From assembly GCA_030633185.1 (NCBI GenBank), contig DAOVTG010000009.1:1-24646 (forward strand): a DNA stretch of 24,646 bases. Reading direction: 5' to 3'. Source of the DNA: Deltaproteobacteria bacterium (lineage in GTDB: Bacteria; Desulfobacterota; Anaeroferrophillalia; Anaeroferrophillales; Tharpellaceae). Below, one piece after another: positions 1 to 9,160 of the stretch. The notes beneath the pieces were generated by a model. It was not told the origin of the DNA. It worked only from the letters and a program-made list of their open reading frames with translations, and made no database searches. The position numbers and the translations under genes were made by a program. Positions within the stretch are counted from its first letter, which is position 1; every line of letters starts with the position of its first letter.

Positions 1-89
1 AAGAGCTAACAGAGGTTGTAATTCATGTCGCAAAGCCGTTATCAGGGCAATATTTGAAAACACTTAAAAATCCTCAAACTGTCGGGATT

Positions 90-136
90 GGGGTCATTGC
101 TGGTACAAGGTGCGTCAGCACCCCAGCTTTGACCCC
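90..136. repeat. Nested inverted repeat (hairpin) after the chemosensory operon
   Basis: The outer arms GGGGTCATTGCTGG (90-103) and CCAGCTTTGACCCC (123-136) pair at 12 of 14 positions. Inside them GGTGC (109-113) and GCACC (118-122) pair perfectly around a GTCA loop, leaving TACAA bulged on one side. The GGGGTCATT end also occurs as its complement AATGACCCC at 9162-9170, beside another hairpin. Such GGGGTCA-ended palindromes resemble REP-type elements mobilised by IS200-like/RAYT transposases. That link is recalled family knowledge, and no transposase is present here. Confidence 0.55.
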
Positions 137-137
137 G

Positions 138-152
138 TTTACGAGGGCATCA
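138..152 (+). repeat. Copy of the TTTACGAGGGCATCA end motif
   Basis: This 15-base string is identical to 9080-9094. It is related to the ends of the dispersed elements near 11831-11875 (minus sense, TTTACGAAGGCATTAA) and 23136-23149 (TTTACGAGTTCATT). It lies directly after the hairpin at 90-136, so it probably marks the edge of a decayed repeat element. Confidence 0.5.
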
Positions 153-206
153 AAATTCGGTGCTATTTTCTATAGCTTTATGGTGGTTACCTGAATAGTT
201 ACATAT

Positions 207-1295
207 CTAAATCAAATTAAGTAAGTCGGCAATTGCCTCAGGATTCAGGCGAATTCGGGCCGCCCCTAAACGGGCCGCTTCACCGGGCATACCATTAATG
301 ACTGAACTCTCCTCATCCTGGGCGATAGTTAAATGCCCACGTTGACGCATAGCCAATAATTCCAAAGCCCCGTCCCGACCCATACCGGTCAGTAAAATAC
401 CAAGTGCCGATGGCGCTTGCGGCAGAGCCAGCGAACGAAAAAGAGGGGCTACCGCCGGCTTCACATTATACTCTGGAGGGTCTGCAGTCAACCGTAAGCA
501 ACCGTCTGAAGAAAACTCCAGATGATGACCATCTGGAGCAAAATAAACATGACCAACAAGCGGTGTCTCTCCTTGCCCGGCAATGGCGAGCGCCAAAGCA
601 CATTGATCCTGCAGCCATTGCAGCATACCTTCCAGGAAACCTTGAGCAATATGCTGAACGACAATAATCGGCAAAGAGAAATCATCTTTAAGTTTTGATA
701 AAATATTCATCAAAGCCATCGGCCCCCCGGTCGAAGCGCCGATGGCAACAATCTTCGGCGGAGATCTTTTCAAATCCTGCAAAAAAGATTTGTCAACACC
801 CATTATCGAAACCTGAGGTTCAGATTGCGAAAAAGAAGTACTGAAAGTATTGGGGGAGAGACCGGGGCTACCAAAGGAACTCCTCCGACGAATGACCTTA
901 ACTGCGGCCATCAGTTTGACCCTATGCAAAAGCTGCCTGACCATCTCCCGGGCCTCGGGATCACCGGGCCCTTTCGGCTTTGCAACTGCCGCCAGGGCAC
1001 CTGCCTCAATGGCACGATAAGATTTTTCGACTAGATTTTGATCAAGGTTGGCACTACAGATAACAATCGGCACCGGACATTCTGCCATAATTCGACGAGT
1101 TGCAGCAATCCCGTCGAGTTTCGGCATCTCGATATCCATTATCACAACCTGCGGTTTTAAACACTTGACCTTATCAACTGCGTCAAGACCATCAACCGCC
1201 GTACCGATCACATAAAGTTCCGGTTCAGCCTCAACCAGTGCACTCAGATACTGAAGAATAGTATTTGAATCCTCAACAATAAGAACTGAAATCAT
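207..1295 (-). CDS. cheB: CheB-type chemoreceptor glutamate methylesterase (WspF-like)
   Basis: 362 residues, the usual length for CheB. Residues 1-125 form a receiver domain with the acidic pocket at E8/D9, phospho-acceptor D54 (VIMDIEMP) and K106. A linker runs to about 178. Residues 180-362 are the methylesterase, with the catalytic triad visible as S188 in GASTGG, H215 in VVQHI and D308 in TGMGRDGA. It removes methyl groups from receptor glutamates and so sets adaptation of the neighbouring chemoreceptor. It is the last gene of the operon. Its ATG overlaps the stop of the diguanylate cyclase in an ATGA, which implies translational coupling. In the Wsp system the equivalent (WspF) restrains c-di-GMP production; that role here is inferred from gene content. 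Confidence 0.95.
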   Translation of the reverse strand: MISVLIVEDSNTILQYLSALVEAEPELYVIGTAVDGLDAVDKVKCLKPQVVIMDIEMPKLDGIAATRRIMAECPVPIVICSANLDQNLVEKSYRAIEAGALAAVAKPKGPGDPEAREMVRQLLHRVKLMAAVKVIRRRSSFGSPGLSPNTFSTSFSQSEPQVSIMGVDKSFLQDLKRSPPKIVAIGASTGGPMALMNILSKLKDDFSLPIIVVQHIAQGFLEGMLQWLQDQCALALAIAGQGETPLVGHVYFAPDGHHLEFSSDGCLRLTADPPEYNVKPAVAPLFRSLALPQAPSALGILLTGMGRDGALELLAMRQRGHLTIAQDEESSVINGMPGEAARLGAARIRLNPEAIADLLNLI

Positions 1296-2242
1296 TTTTC
1301 AAGCCCCTCATATTGAGCAACAATCACCCGGTCACGCCCCGCATTTTTAGCCTGATAAAGACAATCATCGGCCAAACCAATCAAATCATACCCTGTAACT
1401 TTATCAAAGTTTCCAGATCCCGGCAAAACCGCAACCCCGAAACTGGCAGTAATCGAAAATCGACCGCCGGATCCGTCTTCAAACGACAACTCGGCAATGG
1501 CCTGACGTATCCTTTCGCAGACTGGCATAACCCCTTCATGATCGGTCTCTGGCAGAACCACAACAAATTCCTCTCCACCATAACGAGCCACCCAATCAAC
1601 CCCAAAGCGAATCGTCTCTTTTACGGTTTTGGCAAATCCTTTCAAGACCTCATCACCAACCAGGTGACCATAACTGTCATTAACTTTTTTGAAATAATCG
1701 AGATCACAAAGCACCACGCTTAGCGAACGGTGATAACGAAGAGCCTGTTTACAAATAACAACCAACTGTTCATCAAGATGGTTACGATTAAAAACCTGGG
1801 TCAGATGATCGGTATGCAATAACCGAGTGATCTCTCGATTACGCTCTTTCAAGGTCTGTTCAAGATCCAACACCCGCCTAGCGGTAGCCAGGCGGGCCAC
1901 CAGTTCAGCCGGTTCAATCGGCTTAACAAGATAGTCGTCGGCACCACCTTCGAGCCCACTGACAATCTCTTCTTTGGAACTTTTAGCGGTCACCAAAAAG
2001 AGATAGACATAGTCCTTGCCAGCCCGATCTCTGATGGCTCGACAAAGTTCGACTCCATCCATCTCGGGCATCACCCAATCAGTAATAACAATCGAAAAAG
2101 GGCGCTCGGCCAACAAATCGAGCCCTTCACGGCCATTTTTGGCAACACTGACCTCATAGCCCTCTGATTCAAGCAGAAATTGCAACTGTAAAGCCTGAGT
2201 CTGACTATCCTCAACCACTAATATTTCAAGTTTTTCATCCAT
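1292..2242 (-). CDS. Receiver-GGDEF response regulator, diguanylate cyclase (WspR-like)
   Basis: Receiver domain (about residues 5-125 from this start) with phospho-acceptor D55 in VITDWVMPEMDG, then a short linker and a GGDEF domain with active-site GGEEF at 222-226. It should make c-di-GMP from two GTP when phosphorylated by the CheA hybrid next to it. WspR carries the same GGEEF variant. Its inhibitory I-site (RxxD five residues before GGEEF) reads FGVD here, so the key arginine is displaced by one residue or lost and product inhibition may be weak. I chose the ATG at 2242, eight bases past the cheA stop. A TTG at 2266, overlapping cheA, would add eight residues and has no better ribosome binding site. 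Confidence 0.93.
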   Translation of the reverse strand: MDEKLEILVVEDSQTQALQLQFLLESEGYEVSVAKNGREGLDLLAERPFSIVITDWVMPEMDGVELCRAIRDRAGKDYVYLFLVTAKSSKEEIVSGLEGGADDYLVKPIEPAELVARLATARRVLDLEQTLKERNREITRLLHTDHLTQVFNRNHLDEQLVVICKQALRYHRSLSVVLCDLDYFKKVNDSYGHLVGDEVLKGFAKTVKETIRFGVDWVARYGGEEFVVVLPETDHEGVMPVCERIRQAIAELSFEDGSGGRFSITASFGVAVLPGSGNFDKVTGYDLIGLADDCLYQAKNAGRDRVIVAQYEGLEK

Positions 2243-2249
2243 AATAATT

Positions 2250-4601
2250 TTATAACAACCGTTCAATTACTTGCAAAAGATTATTTTGATCAAATTCGCC
2301 TTTAACAATATAGGCATTGGCTCCGGCAGCAACCCCGCGTTCACGATCTTCGCGAGAACCCAGACTGGTAACCAGAACCACCGGAATCTCAGCCAAGCTC
2401 TCATTGCCACGAATATTCTCGGTCAACACGAAACCACCCATTCGCGGCATTTCAACATCAGAAACCACTAAATCAAACTTCTCACTTTTCAAAAGAGTCA
2501 GCGCCGCCATACCATCTACTGCGGTAGTCACTTGATAATCGGAAGCTTCCAGAATATTCTGCAACAACATGCGTGAAGTTATTGAATCATCAACGACCAG
2601 TAGACGTCTGCCGCTTTCACCATCATGATCATCTTCCATTAACAAATGATCATCCGTTGTAAAACCTGGGATGCGACCACCCTTCCTGCTTTCGGCGGAA
2701 TTTTCGAGAATATCTTTAACATTAAGGATCGGTACAACTTTACCCGAACCCAAAATAGTTGCCCCGGCAATATTCGGCACCTTAAGCAACTGTTTTCCCA
2801 GAGATTTAACCAAAATCTCCTGTTCCCCTAAGATTTCATCCACCAGCAGAGCCTGACAGCGATCACCGCTGCCGACAAGCACTAAAGATAATTCATCTTT
2901 ATTATTGTCGTGTTTCCCACCTTTGCCTTCAAGACCAAGAAGCGCACCTAGGTCGGTTAACGGCACTACCTGACCCTCATCAACAATTGTCGGCCGGCCC
3001 TCAACCAAGCCCACCGATTTTTTTTCGGCCCGCAAAACTCTTTCCACTTTGAGGCTGGGAAAAATAAATTCCCGCCCGGAAACATTAACCCGAATCCCTC
3101 GGCAAACAGCGATAGAGACCGGCAAATGGATGGCAAAAGTGGTTCCGGCTCCAATCTTGGAAGAGACTGCAATCCGACCACCTAGATTGTCGATCTTTTC
3201 ACGAACGATCGCCATCCCTAAACCCCGGCCTGAGATCTCGGTGATTATCGAACTGGTTGAAAAGCCGGAGTTAAAAATCAACTCCAACAAACTCTCTTGT
3301 GACAACGAAGCCAGGGTTTGGGGATCCAAAGAACCTTGCTCGATGGCTTTCTGTTTAAGTTTTTCGCTATCGATTCCCTGTCCATCGTCAACAATAGTAA
3401 TATCGATCGATGAGCCATCACTCTGAGAGACCGTACACAAAATCCGACCAGCTGGATCTTTACCGGCTGCAGCCCTGATCTCAGGTGTTTCGAGGCCGTG
3501 ATCAACGGCATTACGCAAGAGATGAATGAGCGGATCTTTCATCTCATCTAAAACCCGGCGATCGACTTCGATTAAACCCCCGGAAAATTCAAAATCAACT
3601 TTTTTCCCAAGCTCCCGGCCTAGTTCCCTGACCATCCTCGGCATTGATAAAAAAAGGGTCTCAATCGGCAGCATTGCGACATCTTTAACCCGGTCAAGAA
3701 GCTCGTCGACAAGTCCTGACTGAGTAAGCCGATCACGCTCGATGCGCCCCCCCAGATCTCGTATTTGACGCTCAAGATTTTTGACAAAGTTGTGGTTTGT
3801 CTCGAAAAACCGGGCCACATGAGTCCACGCTTCCGAATCACCAAGAGTACGACCCAACGACTGACTCTCGGCCTTCACCAAGCCCCACTCTTTTTCCCAG
3901 ACGGGAAAATCCTGCAATGCTCCTCTAAGCGATAAAAGGTGCTGATGCTGGGCCAGTTTAAAAGAGATAAACTCTTCAGCAACCAGCATCAACTCATCCA
4001 GTTTTGTCGTCGAAATACGTAAGGTCTCAGAACCCGGAGCAGCCCCCACCGCGACATTTTTAACCGGCTCTGGAAGCGGAGTTACAACCTCATCCGGCAA
4101 TGGCATCTCGACTGAAGGATGAGGCTCAACTTCAGTTTCTACCACCGGTTCGGGTTTAACTTCCTGACCAGTCACGCTTAAAAGGGTTTCAAGACCGCCC
4201 TTTTCAACCTCACCAAGGCGCCCTAAAAGAGCAATAAATTCACCATTTCCAGTCTCACTTGCAAGCACTTCAGGTTCAGCAATCAGCCTTTCCAGAAAAG
4301 CGGTCGAATCGTAAAGCAGGTCGAGCAAAGCCTGATGCGGCTCAGGATTGTGCTTTTTGAGAAGTGAAAAAAGAGATTCAAGCGCCTGACAGAGTTTTTC
4401 CACCGAACTTAAATTAATCGCCCGGGCCGCCCCTTTCAAACTATGGGCTTCACGAAACAAAACCTCGATCAAGGGGTTGCGAGCCTCAACTGCGAAGGCT
4501 TTTTCAAAAAAAGCCAAGTTAGCAAAGAGACTACTGAGACGTTCACCAGCTTCAGCCTGAAAAGCTTCACGCAACCTCAGCAAAAGCTCTTCTTCGCGCA
4601 T
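2250..4601 (-). CDS. cheA: CheA-type histidine kinase fused to a C-terminal receiver (WspE-like)
   Basis: 783 residues. Domains in order: an HPt domain with phosphorylated H53 in EAHSLKGAAR; an acidic, proline-rich linker (about 145-190); dimerisation helices (about 195-330); the HATPase with N-box N364 (LLRNAVDHG), DDGQGID at 405-411 and GRGLGM at 458-463; a CheW-like coupling domain (about 497-635); and a receiver with D715 in VVSDVEMP. There is no P2 CheY-binding domain between HPt and dimerisation region beyond the linker. It takes signal from the chemoreceptor through CheW and should phosphorylate its own receiver, CheB and the GGDEF regulator. The fused receiver is typical of WspE/FrzE-type alternative pathways rather than flagellar CheA. 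It begins three bases after the chemoreceptor stop. Confidence 0.95.
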   Translation of the reverse strand: MREEELLLRLREAFQAEAGERLSSLFANLAFFEKAFAVEARNPLIEVLFREAHSLKGAARAINLSSVEKLCQALESLFSLLKKHNPEPHQALLDLLYDSTAFLERLIAEPEVLASETGNGEFIALLGRLGEVEKGGLETLLSVTGQEVKPEPVVETEVEPHPSVEMPLPDEVVTPLPEPVKNVAVGAAPGSETLRISTTKLDELMLVAEEFISFKLAQHQHLLSLRGALQDFPVWEKEWGLVKAESQSLGRTLGDSEAWTHVARFFETNHNFVKNLERQIRDLGGRIERDRLTQSGLVDELLDRVKDVAMLPIETLFLSMPRMVRELGRELGKKVDFEFSGGLIEVDRRVLDEMKDPLIHLLRNAVDHGLETPEIRAAAGKDPAGRILCTVSQSDGSSIDITIVDDGQGIDSEKLKQKAIEQGSLDPQTLASLSQESLLELIFNSGFSTSSIITEISGRGLGMAIVREKIDNLGGRIAVSSKIGAGTTFAIHLPVSIAVCRGIRVNVSGREFIFPSLKVERVLRAEKKSVGLVEGRPTIVDEGQVVPLTDLGALLGLEGKGGKHDNNKDELSLVLVGSGDRCQALLVDEILGEQEILVKSLGKQLLKVPNIAGATILGSGKVVPILNVKDILENSAESRKGGRIPGFTTDDHLLMEDDHDGESGRRLLVVDDSITSRMLLQNILEASDYQVTTAVDGMAALTLLKSEKFDLVVSDVEMPRMGGFVLTENIRGNESLAEIPVVLVTSLGSREDRERGVAAGANAYIVKGEFDQNNLLQVIERLL

Positions 4602-4604
4602 CTG

Positions 4605-6641
4605 CTACACCTTCAACCCGTCTGACAACTGCCGCAGTTTCCGGCCCAGTTTATCGAGATTATCAATCGCCGACTCAAGCTGCCGGGCGCTCTCCACATT
4701 CTGCTGACTGGCATTTTTGATGCCCTCCATCGCCTGAGCCACCTGATCCATACCAACCAACTGCTGTTGACTGGAAGCCACAATCTGAACCGAGGCATCA
4801 GATGATTCCCGACTTATATCGGCCATAGTATCGATCTCGATTCCAGTTTTTTCCGCCTGTTCAACCCCTTTATCAACCGCCTTACTGCCCCTTTCAGTCG
4901 TCATCACGGCGCTGCTGGTAGCTTTTTGGATATCTCCCAATAAACGTCGCACCTGAGTAGTCGCTTCTTTCGACTGGTCGGCCAAGGCTTTAACTTCTTG
5001 GGCAACCACGGCAAAACCTTTACCATGTTCTCCGGCTTTGGCCGCTTCTATCGAAGCATTGACCGACAACATATTGGATTGGTCGGCAAAACTGCTGACG
5101 GTTTCAATAATCTCTCCGATATTCATATTCTGTTCGCTTAGATGAATAATCCCTTCGGCAATCGCGGCCACATCTTCCCTGATCTGATCCATCCCATCAA
5201 TCGCTTTGGCAGTCTCATTGCGACCATTTTCCGCCCGCAACATAACCTGCTCAGACAGACCCGCAACCTGTTCGGCTTTCTCATGCGAAAGGTGCGAGGT
5301 CTGGCGAATCTCTTCAACTGTGGCCGCAATCTCGGTCACCGAGCTTGAGCTTTGTGTGGCTGAAGCGGCCAGCTCCGTCGTGGTTGCCGAAAGCTGGGCA
5401 ATGGTTGCGGCAATTGTGGCCGCCCCCTCAATCATCTCGGACGCCTGATCATGCATCATCCCGATCATTTGGTTAAAAGCGTTGACCAGCTCACCAACCT
5501 CATCATGACGATTAGTACTCGACACAGACACCGTCAAATCACCATCCGCCATGAGCTTGACTTTGGCCATCAACAATTTTAAAGGAAGAACAATTGAGCG
5601 AGATGCGAAAAAAACTGCAACCAAAGCTACCACCAGCAAAAGGGCACCGAGACCAAAAATATCAGTTTCCAATTCGATCATCGAAGCAAAAGCTTCAGCA
5701 CACTCAAGCTCGGAGATAATAGCCCACTCAAAATCAAGTCCGATTTTTTCATTCAATCCCATACGAGAATAGGCCGAGAGGACTTCAACTCCCTGATAAT
5801 TAAGCATGGTTTCAACCCCGCCCTGGTCGGCCAGAGCTTTGCGGGACGCCGCGGTATCAACATTCTGAACGAGCAGGGCTTTCTGGTCGAAGCGGGAATT
5901 GGAACGTATTAAATAATCACTGCCCACCAGATAAGTCTCACCATTTTCTCCCATCCCGGCATAGTTTCCGACAATACGATCTAACTGAGAACCGTCAAGC
6001 ATAATCGCCAGAACCGCCTTTACATCACCCTCTTCACCCAGAATCGGAACGCCAAGAAAAGCTGCTGCATGGCCGATCGGTTTATAGAAAGAAAAATCAA
6101 ACATCGTAAATTTACCGGAACCTGAGACCGCAGACCACAAACCAGCCAGACCACTATCGCCATAGGGCCCGGTTTCAAGATTGGTGCCCAAGTCCAGACC
6201 TCGGTTTTCCGAATACATAACATGACCATGTTCCCGACAAATAATATAAATTTCACGGAAACCATAAACCGCCATATACTCTTTAAAAAAAGAACCGATA
6301 CGCCTACAGATATCATTATAATCTTCACTGTCGACATTAAACGATCCATCGTCCTGTACGCCATCGATATCATGATATTGCTTCAGGATACTGTAGGTCA
6401 GCTTCACATCACGGGACTGAGCCAACAGTTCACTATTCAACTTGAGACTTCCCAAATAGTTCAGAATCTGCTCTTTCTTGATCTCGTTTATCGCCTCAAG
6501 GCTGGCAAAACGGGCATCCCACAAAGCATCACGGGCATATTGCAAAGAAAGCCAACCCAAAGCCGACAACGGGATTACAACCACACCAAAAAAGAGAATC
6601 AGCAATTTTTTCATCAAGCTGTTACTAAGAAACTTCATCAT
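4605..6641 (-). CDS. Methyl-accepting chemotaxis protein with large periplasmic sensor (WspA position)
   Basis: 678 residues. One transmembrane helix lies at about 11-30, then a periplasmic region of about 290 residues with the size and look of a double-Cache (dCache) ligand domain. A second helix follows at about 322-342, then HAMP (about 345-400) and a cytoplasmic signalling coiled coil. The hairpin tip reads FADQSNMLSVNASIEAAKAG and then GKGFAVVAQEVKALA, the classic CheA/CheW contact region. There is no C-terminal NWETF-type tether. Two ATGs stand side by side; the second (6638) is better spaced from GAGGGTGG, so the true start may be one codon later. It is preceded by the structured repeat at 6654-6794. 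The periplasmic domain is larger than in Pseudomonas WspA, so the stimulus may differ. Confidence 0.93.
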   Translation of the reverse strand: MMKFLSNSLMKKLLILFFGVVVIPLSALGWLSLQYARDALWDARFASLEAINEIKKEQILNYLGSLKLNSELLAQSRDVKLTYSILKQYHDIDGVQDDGSFNVDSEDYNDICRRIGSFFKEYMAVYGFREIYIICREHGHVMYSENRGLDLGTNLETGPYGDSGLAGLWSAVSGSGKFTMFDFSFYKPIGHAAAFLGVPILGEEGDVKAVLAIMLDGSQLDRIVGNYAGMGENGETYLVGSDYLIRSNSRFDQKALLVQNVDTAASRKALADQGGVETMLNYQGVEVLSAYSRMGLNEKIGLDFEWAIISELECAEAFASMIELETDIFGLGALLLVVALVAVFFASRSIVLPLKLLMAKVKLMADGDLTVSVSSTNRHDEVGELVNAFNQMIGMMHDQASEMIEGAATIAATIAQLSATTTELAASATQSSSSVTEIAATVEEIRQTSHLSHEKAEQVAGLSEQVMLRAENGRNETAKAIDGMDQIREDVAAIAEGIIHLSEQNMNIGEIIETVSSFADQSNMLSVNASIEAAKAGEHGKGFAVVAQEVKALADQSKEATTQVRRLLGDIQKATSSAVMTTERGSKAVDKGVEQAEKTGIEIDTMADISRESSDASVQIVASSQQQLVGMDQVAQAMEGIKNASQQNVESARQLESAIDNLDKLGRKLRQLSDGLKV

Positions 6642-6653
6642 CCACCCTCACTA

Positions 6654-6794
6654 GACTGTCTTGAAAAATTGTCTTTTTGTTCGATTGCGGCGTTAGGCTC
6701 AAATTTTAATCCTCAAAATACTCAATGTATTCCTCCGGTTAAAATCTTCGCCTGCCTTGCACTCAAACAAAAATCCTAATTTTTCAAGACAGCC
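6654..6794. repeat. Structured palindromic element A1
   Basis: Perfect 15-base inverted ends CTGTCTTGAAAAATT (6656-6670) and AATTTTTCAAGACAG (6778-6792) enclose a second stem (6696-6712 with 6737-6752, mostly paired with one bulged T). The centre is ATACTCAATGTAT. The order of blocks, CGTTA-stem-CCTCAaAATA...TAT-stem-CGCCTGCCT, matches element A2 on the opposite strand and, more loosely, elements B1 and B2. It fills the gap between the long cheW (stop at 6800) and the chemoreceptor start inside the operon. Confidence 0.8.
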
Positions 6795-6799
6795 ACTGT

Positions 6800-7522
6800 T
6801 TAACTAATAACCATATTTTTATCATTCAAGAGTTTCTCCGCATCTAGTAAAACCAGGCGATCAGAGGTTACCCCTTTAAAATAAGCTGCCTGAGCTCCCT
6901 CAAGCGTTGACAAGCTGGTCTGGATGCACTTTAAAGGCAAGCTTCTGACCCCCTCCAGAGAATCAATACAAACCGCAAACTCCATCTCTTTAGAGGTAAG
7001 AATAAGCAATAGATCGTCAGCCGACTCAGAAGACACCCTTGAGTCTAAAGCAAGCCCTAAAAGAGTGTTAAGATCAATTACGGAGTAGATCCGACTGCGA
7101 ACATTAACAACTCCTTTGACAAAAGCCGGAGTTCCGGGAATTTCCGTAATCTCATCAGCCCGACAAACCTCGCCAACCCATTGCAAAGGAAAAGCGTAAC
7201 GATCTTTACCCAAGACAAATTCGAGGATTTCAATTAACTCACCCTGATCCTCATAAGATCCGGCACTCCTGATCTTATGAGCTCGCTCCTTTAGGATTTC
7301 CTGAACCTTTTCCGGAGTCATTTCTATTTTTTTTGAAAAAGCTTCCCTCCTTTCGGAAAGCCGCTCCAACAACCCGGCTAAAGACTTTTGCTGATCGTCA
7401 GCGGGAAGGTCTGGCTTATTTTCGTAAATTTTATTCACAGTTGAAAACACCGTACTATAAACTAACAAAGGATAATGTTTGTTTGAGGCCTCCACCTGAC
7501 CACTAAACCAAGCTGCGAGCAA
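6800..7522 (-). CDS. cheW: CheW-type coupling protein with N-terminal extension (WspD-like)
   Basis: 240 residues from a TTG start. Residues about 100-230 are a CheW domain: ILEFVLGKDRYAFPLQWVGEV, then the GTPAFVKGVVNVRSRIYSVIDL block characteristic of CheW, then LLLILTSKEMEFAVCIDSL. The first 95 residues form a charged helical extension, comparable with the long N-terminal part of WspD. It should bridge the chemoreceptor and the CheA hybrid. The start is uncertain. The TTG overlaps the end of cheR by 20 bases and lacks a clear ribosome binding site; GTG codons lie a little downstream and the first ATG is at residue 68. The helical extension looks coding, so I keep the longer form. Confidence 0.85.
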   Translation of the reverse strand: MLAAWFSGQVEASNKHYPLLVYSTVFSTVNKIYENKPDLPADDQQKSLAGLLERLSERREAFSKKIEMTPEKVQEILKERAHKIRSAGSYEDQGELIEILEFVLGKDRYAFPLQWVGEVCRADEITEIPGTPAFVKGVVNVRSRIYSVIDLNTLLGLALDSRVSSESADDLLLILTSKEMEFAVCIDSLEGVRSLPLKCIQTSLSTLEGAQAAYFKGVTSDRLVLLDAEKLLNDKNMVIS

Positions 7523-9020
7523 TTTCCAGTAAACGACCGCTGCTTAAACCCTCGGCGTAAGGCAAGACGGCATCATCCTCTAAAGACTCAAGCAAAGTTA
7601 TAACATTCCGCAGGTGCCGATTTGCAGCTTTGCGATCCGTCTGCCGCAACAAGGTCGCCAATGAAAAGTGGGCCATAATAAAATCTGCATCCAGAAAAAG
7701 AGCCTGCCGATAAAAAGTGACCGCCTCCTCATTAGCTGCCCGTTCGCGGGCAATACTCGCAGAAAGATAGTAAAAAAAAGGCTCTATCTTGTCGGCTTCA
7801 AGTGCCACTTTCACAGCTCCGGCTGCAGCCTCAAGTTCACCAAGGTTTGCCAACGACCTGGCTTTAAAAGCCATAATCTGAGAGTATTCCGGCTCGTTTT
7901 TAAGGGATAACTCGAAAACCTCAGGAATCAGATCGAGAACCTCACGATAATGCTCTCGCTCAAAAAGTTCCGTGATCCTAAGCGAAAGCTCCTTCAAAGA
8001 TACAGCTTTTCCACCTCGATCAGACGCCGCTTTAGCCGGCCTCCTGGCAAGCTCCCTTTTTTCATCCTGTCGACGACGGCTTTTGATCCGCGCCGAAACC
8101 AATCCAGTATTTGTCCGCGTCCTGTTTGATGATCGATTTTTCAGCTTGGTGGTAACCACCTCGGAACCATCAACCTTCTGGTGCACAATAACCCCGGGGA
8201 ACCGTACCGGTACCACTGCGGGATCACTAACCACCCCCAGTTCACTGGGCGCTACCAACAGCCAACCGCCCGGTCGCAGCAAGGAAACCAAACGTTTAAT
8301 AACCTGAACTTGAAGCTCAGATGAAAAGTAGATCAACACATTACGACAAAAAATAATATCTGCCAAACCACCATTTAAACCGGGTATTACAAACTCTCTT
8401 TCGGCCAAATTAAGTTGATGAAAAGAGATCATTTCACGAATGTGCCGGCTCAAAAGAAATTGATGTTTCCCAACCTTGGTGAAATATTTTTGGATTATCG
8501 ATTCCGGTGTGTCCCGCAGCGACCAAGGTGAATAAACCCCTTTTCTCGCCTTTTCTAAAACCTCAAGATTAATATCACTGGCCCTGATATTGATCCGCCA
8601 ATTCTCGAGCTGGGATTTTCTCTCGTCCAGCAGCATCGCGATTGAGTAAGGCTCCTCTCCGGTTGAAGAGGCCGCACACCAAAGATCAAGTTGCCGTTCA
8701 GAAGCTTTTTTTTCAATCAAGGCGGGGAAAATATGATCCCGCAAAGTATTAAAAACACCCTTGTCCCGTAAAAAATAGGTCTCCCCAACCGTCAACCGAA
8801 CAATCAACAGATTGAGACGACTTTCACTCAAAGACGAGTAAAGTAACTCTTCAAGCAAGGGCTGCGGTCCGGCAAAGTTGAGTTCTATAGCCAACTCTTC
8901 AACAACTCTCTGCAGCATATCCCATTTGCGCCTGGGAAAATCGAGGCCGATGCGTTCGCGAATCAATCGACTCAGATCTTCAATCTGCGATAAAACCATG
9001 GGTACTGCTATATTACTCAT
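7503..9020 (-). CDS. cheR: CheR-type methyltransferase with C-terminal TPR region (WspC-like)
   Basis: About 505 residues. The N-terminal 270 residues are a CheR methyltransferase: an all-helical lead domain, TVGETYFLRD at about 80, SAM-binding LWCAASSTGEEPYS at about 115-128, and DIIFCRNVLIYF at about 221-232 followed by LLRPGGWLLVAPSE. A basic, low-complexity linker (about 290-340) leads into a TPR-like helical region (about 345-490). It methylates receptor glutamates using S-adenosylmethionine. A CheR-TPR fusion is the hallmark of WspC. The start is uncertain: GTG at 9029, ATG at 9020 and ATG at 8999 are all in frame and none has a strong ribosome binding site. I chose 9020. Confidence 0.93.
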   Translation of the reverse strand: MSNIAVPMVLSQIEDLSRLIRERIGLDFPRRKWDMLQRVVEELAIELNFAGPQPLLEELLYSSLSESRLNLLIVRLTVGETYFLRDKGVFNTLRDHIFPALIEKKASERQLDLWCAASSTGEEPYSIAMLLDERKSQLENWRINIRASDINLEVLEKARKGVYSPWSLRDTPESIIQKYFTKVGKHQFLLSRHIREMISFHQLNLAEREFVIPGLNGGLADIIFCRNVLIYFSSELQVQVIKRLVSLLRPGGWLLVAPSELGVVSDPAVVPVRFPGVIVHQKVDGSEVVTTKLKNRSSNRTRTNTGLVSARIKSRRRQDEKRELARRPAKAASDRGGKAVSLKELSLRITELFEREHYREVLDLIPEVFELSLKNEPEYSQIMAFKARSLANLGELEAAAGAVKVALEADKIEPFFYYLSASIARERAANEEAVTFYRQALFLDADFIMAHFSLATLLRQTDRKAANRHLRNVITLLESLEDDAVLPYAEGLSSGRLLEIARSLV

Positions 9021-9061
9021 AGTACTCACATAAAGCTAAAACGGTTAACAATAGACGTTGC

Positions 9062-9094
9062 TTAGCCATCCCGTGACTTTTTACGAGGGCATCA
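9062..9094 (+). repeat. End fragment of the B-type element (TTAGCCATCCCGT...ACGAGGGCATCA)
   Basis: The first half, TTAGCCATCCCGTGACTTT, matches the right ends of elements B1 (15474-15490) and B2 (23116-23134). The second half matches 138-152 exactly. There is no inner stem of the B element here, so this is a fragment or a solo end. It lies in the gap between cheR and the short cheW, beside the hairpin at 9098-9160. Confidence 0.65.
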
Positions 9095-9097
9095 CAT

Positions 9098-9160
9098 CTT
9101 GACACATGGCGGATTAAAAACTTCGGTTTTGCACGAACCTTACGGCCGCCACGTGTCAAG
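9098..9160. repeat. Inverted repeat with internal cUUCGg hairpin overlapping the cheW stop
   Basis: Arms CTTGACACATGGCGG (9098-9112) and CCGCCACGTGTCAAG (9146-9160) pair at 14 of 15 positions. Inside, AAAAC-TTCG-GTTTT (9117-9130) is a perfect five-pair hairpin capped by an especially stable UUCG tetraloop when read on the plus strand (CGAA in the operon sense). The right arm contains the stop codon of the short cheW gene (9156-9158). It could stall ribosomes, stabilise the mRNA end or partly terminate transcription before cheR. It may be a REP-type element. Confidence 0.65.

Larger units (their letters stand above)
1..206. other. Non-coding stretch downstream of cheB
   Basis: No convincing coding region is seen here. 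The stretch lies past the stop codon of the last gene of the chemosensory operon. It holds a strong nested hairpin (90-136) followed by a 15-base motif (138-152) that recurs at 9080-9094. The hairpin could end or stabilise the operon transcript, but it is not followed by a clean T-run, so a standard intrinsic terminator is not obvious. Confidence 0.5.

Noticed and set aside
6222..6779. 185-codon plus-strand open frame opposite the chemoreceptor start and element A1
   Set aside because: It is antisense to a confident gene and runs into a structured repeat; low-complexity composition.
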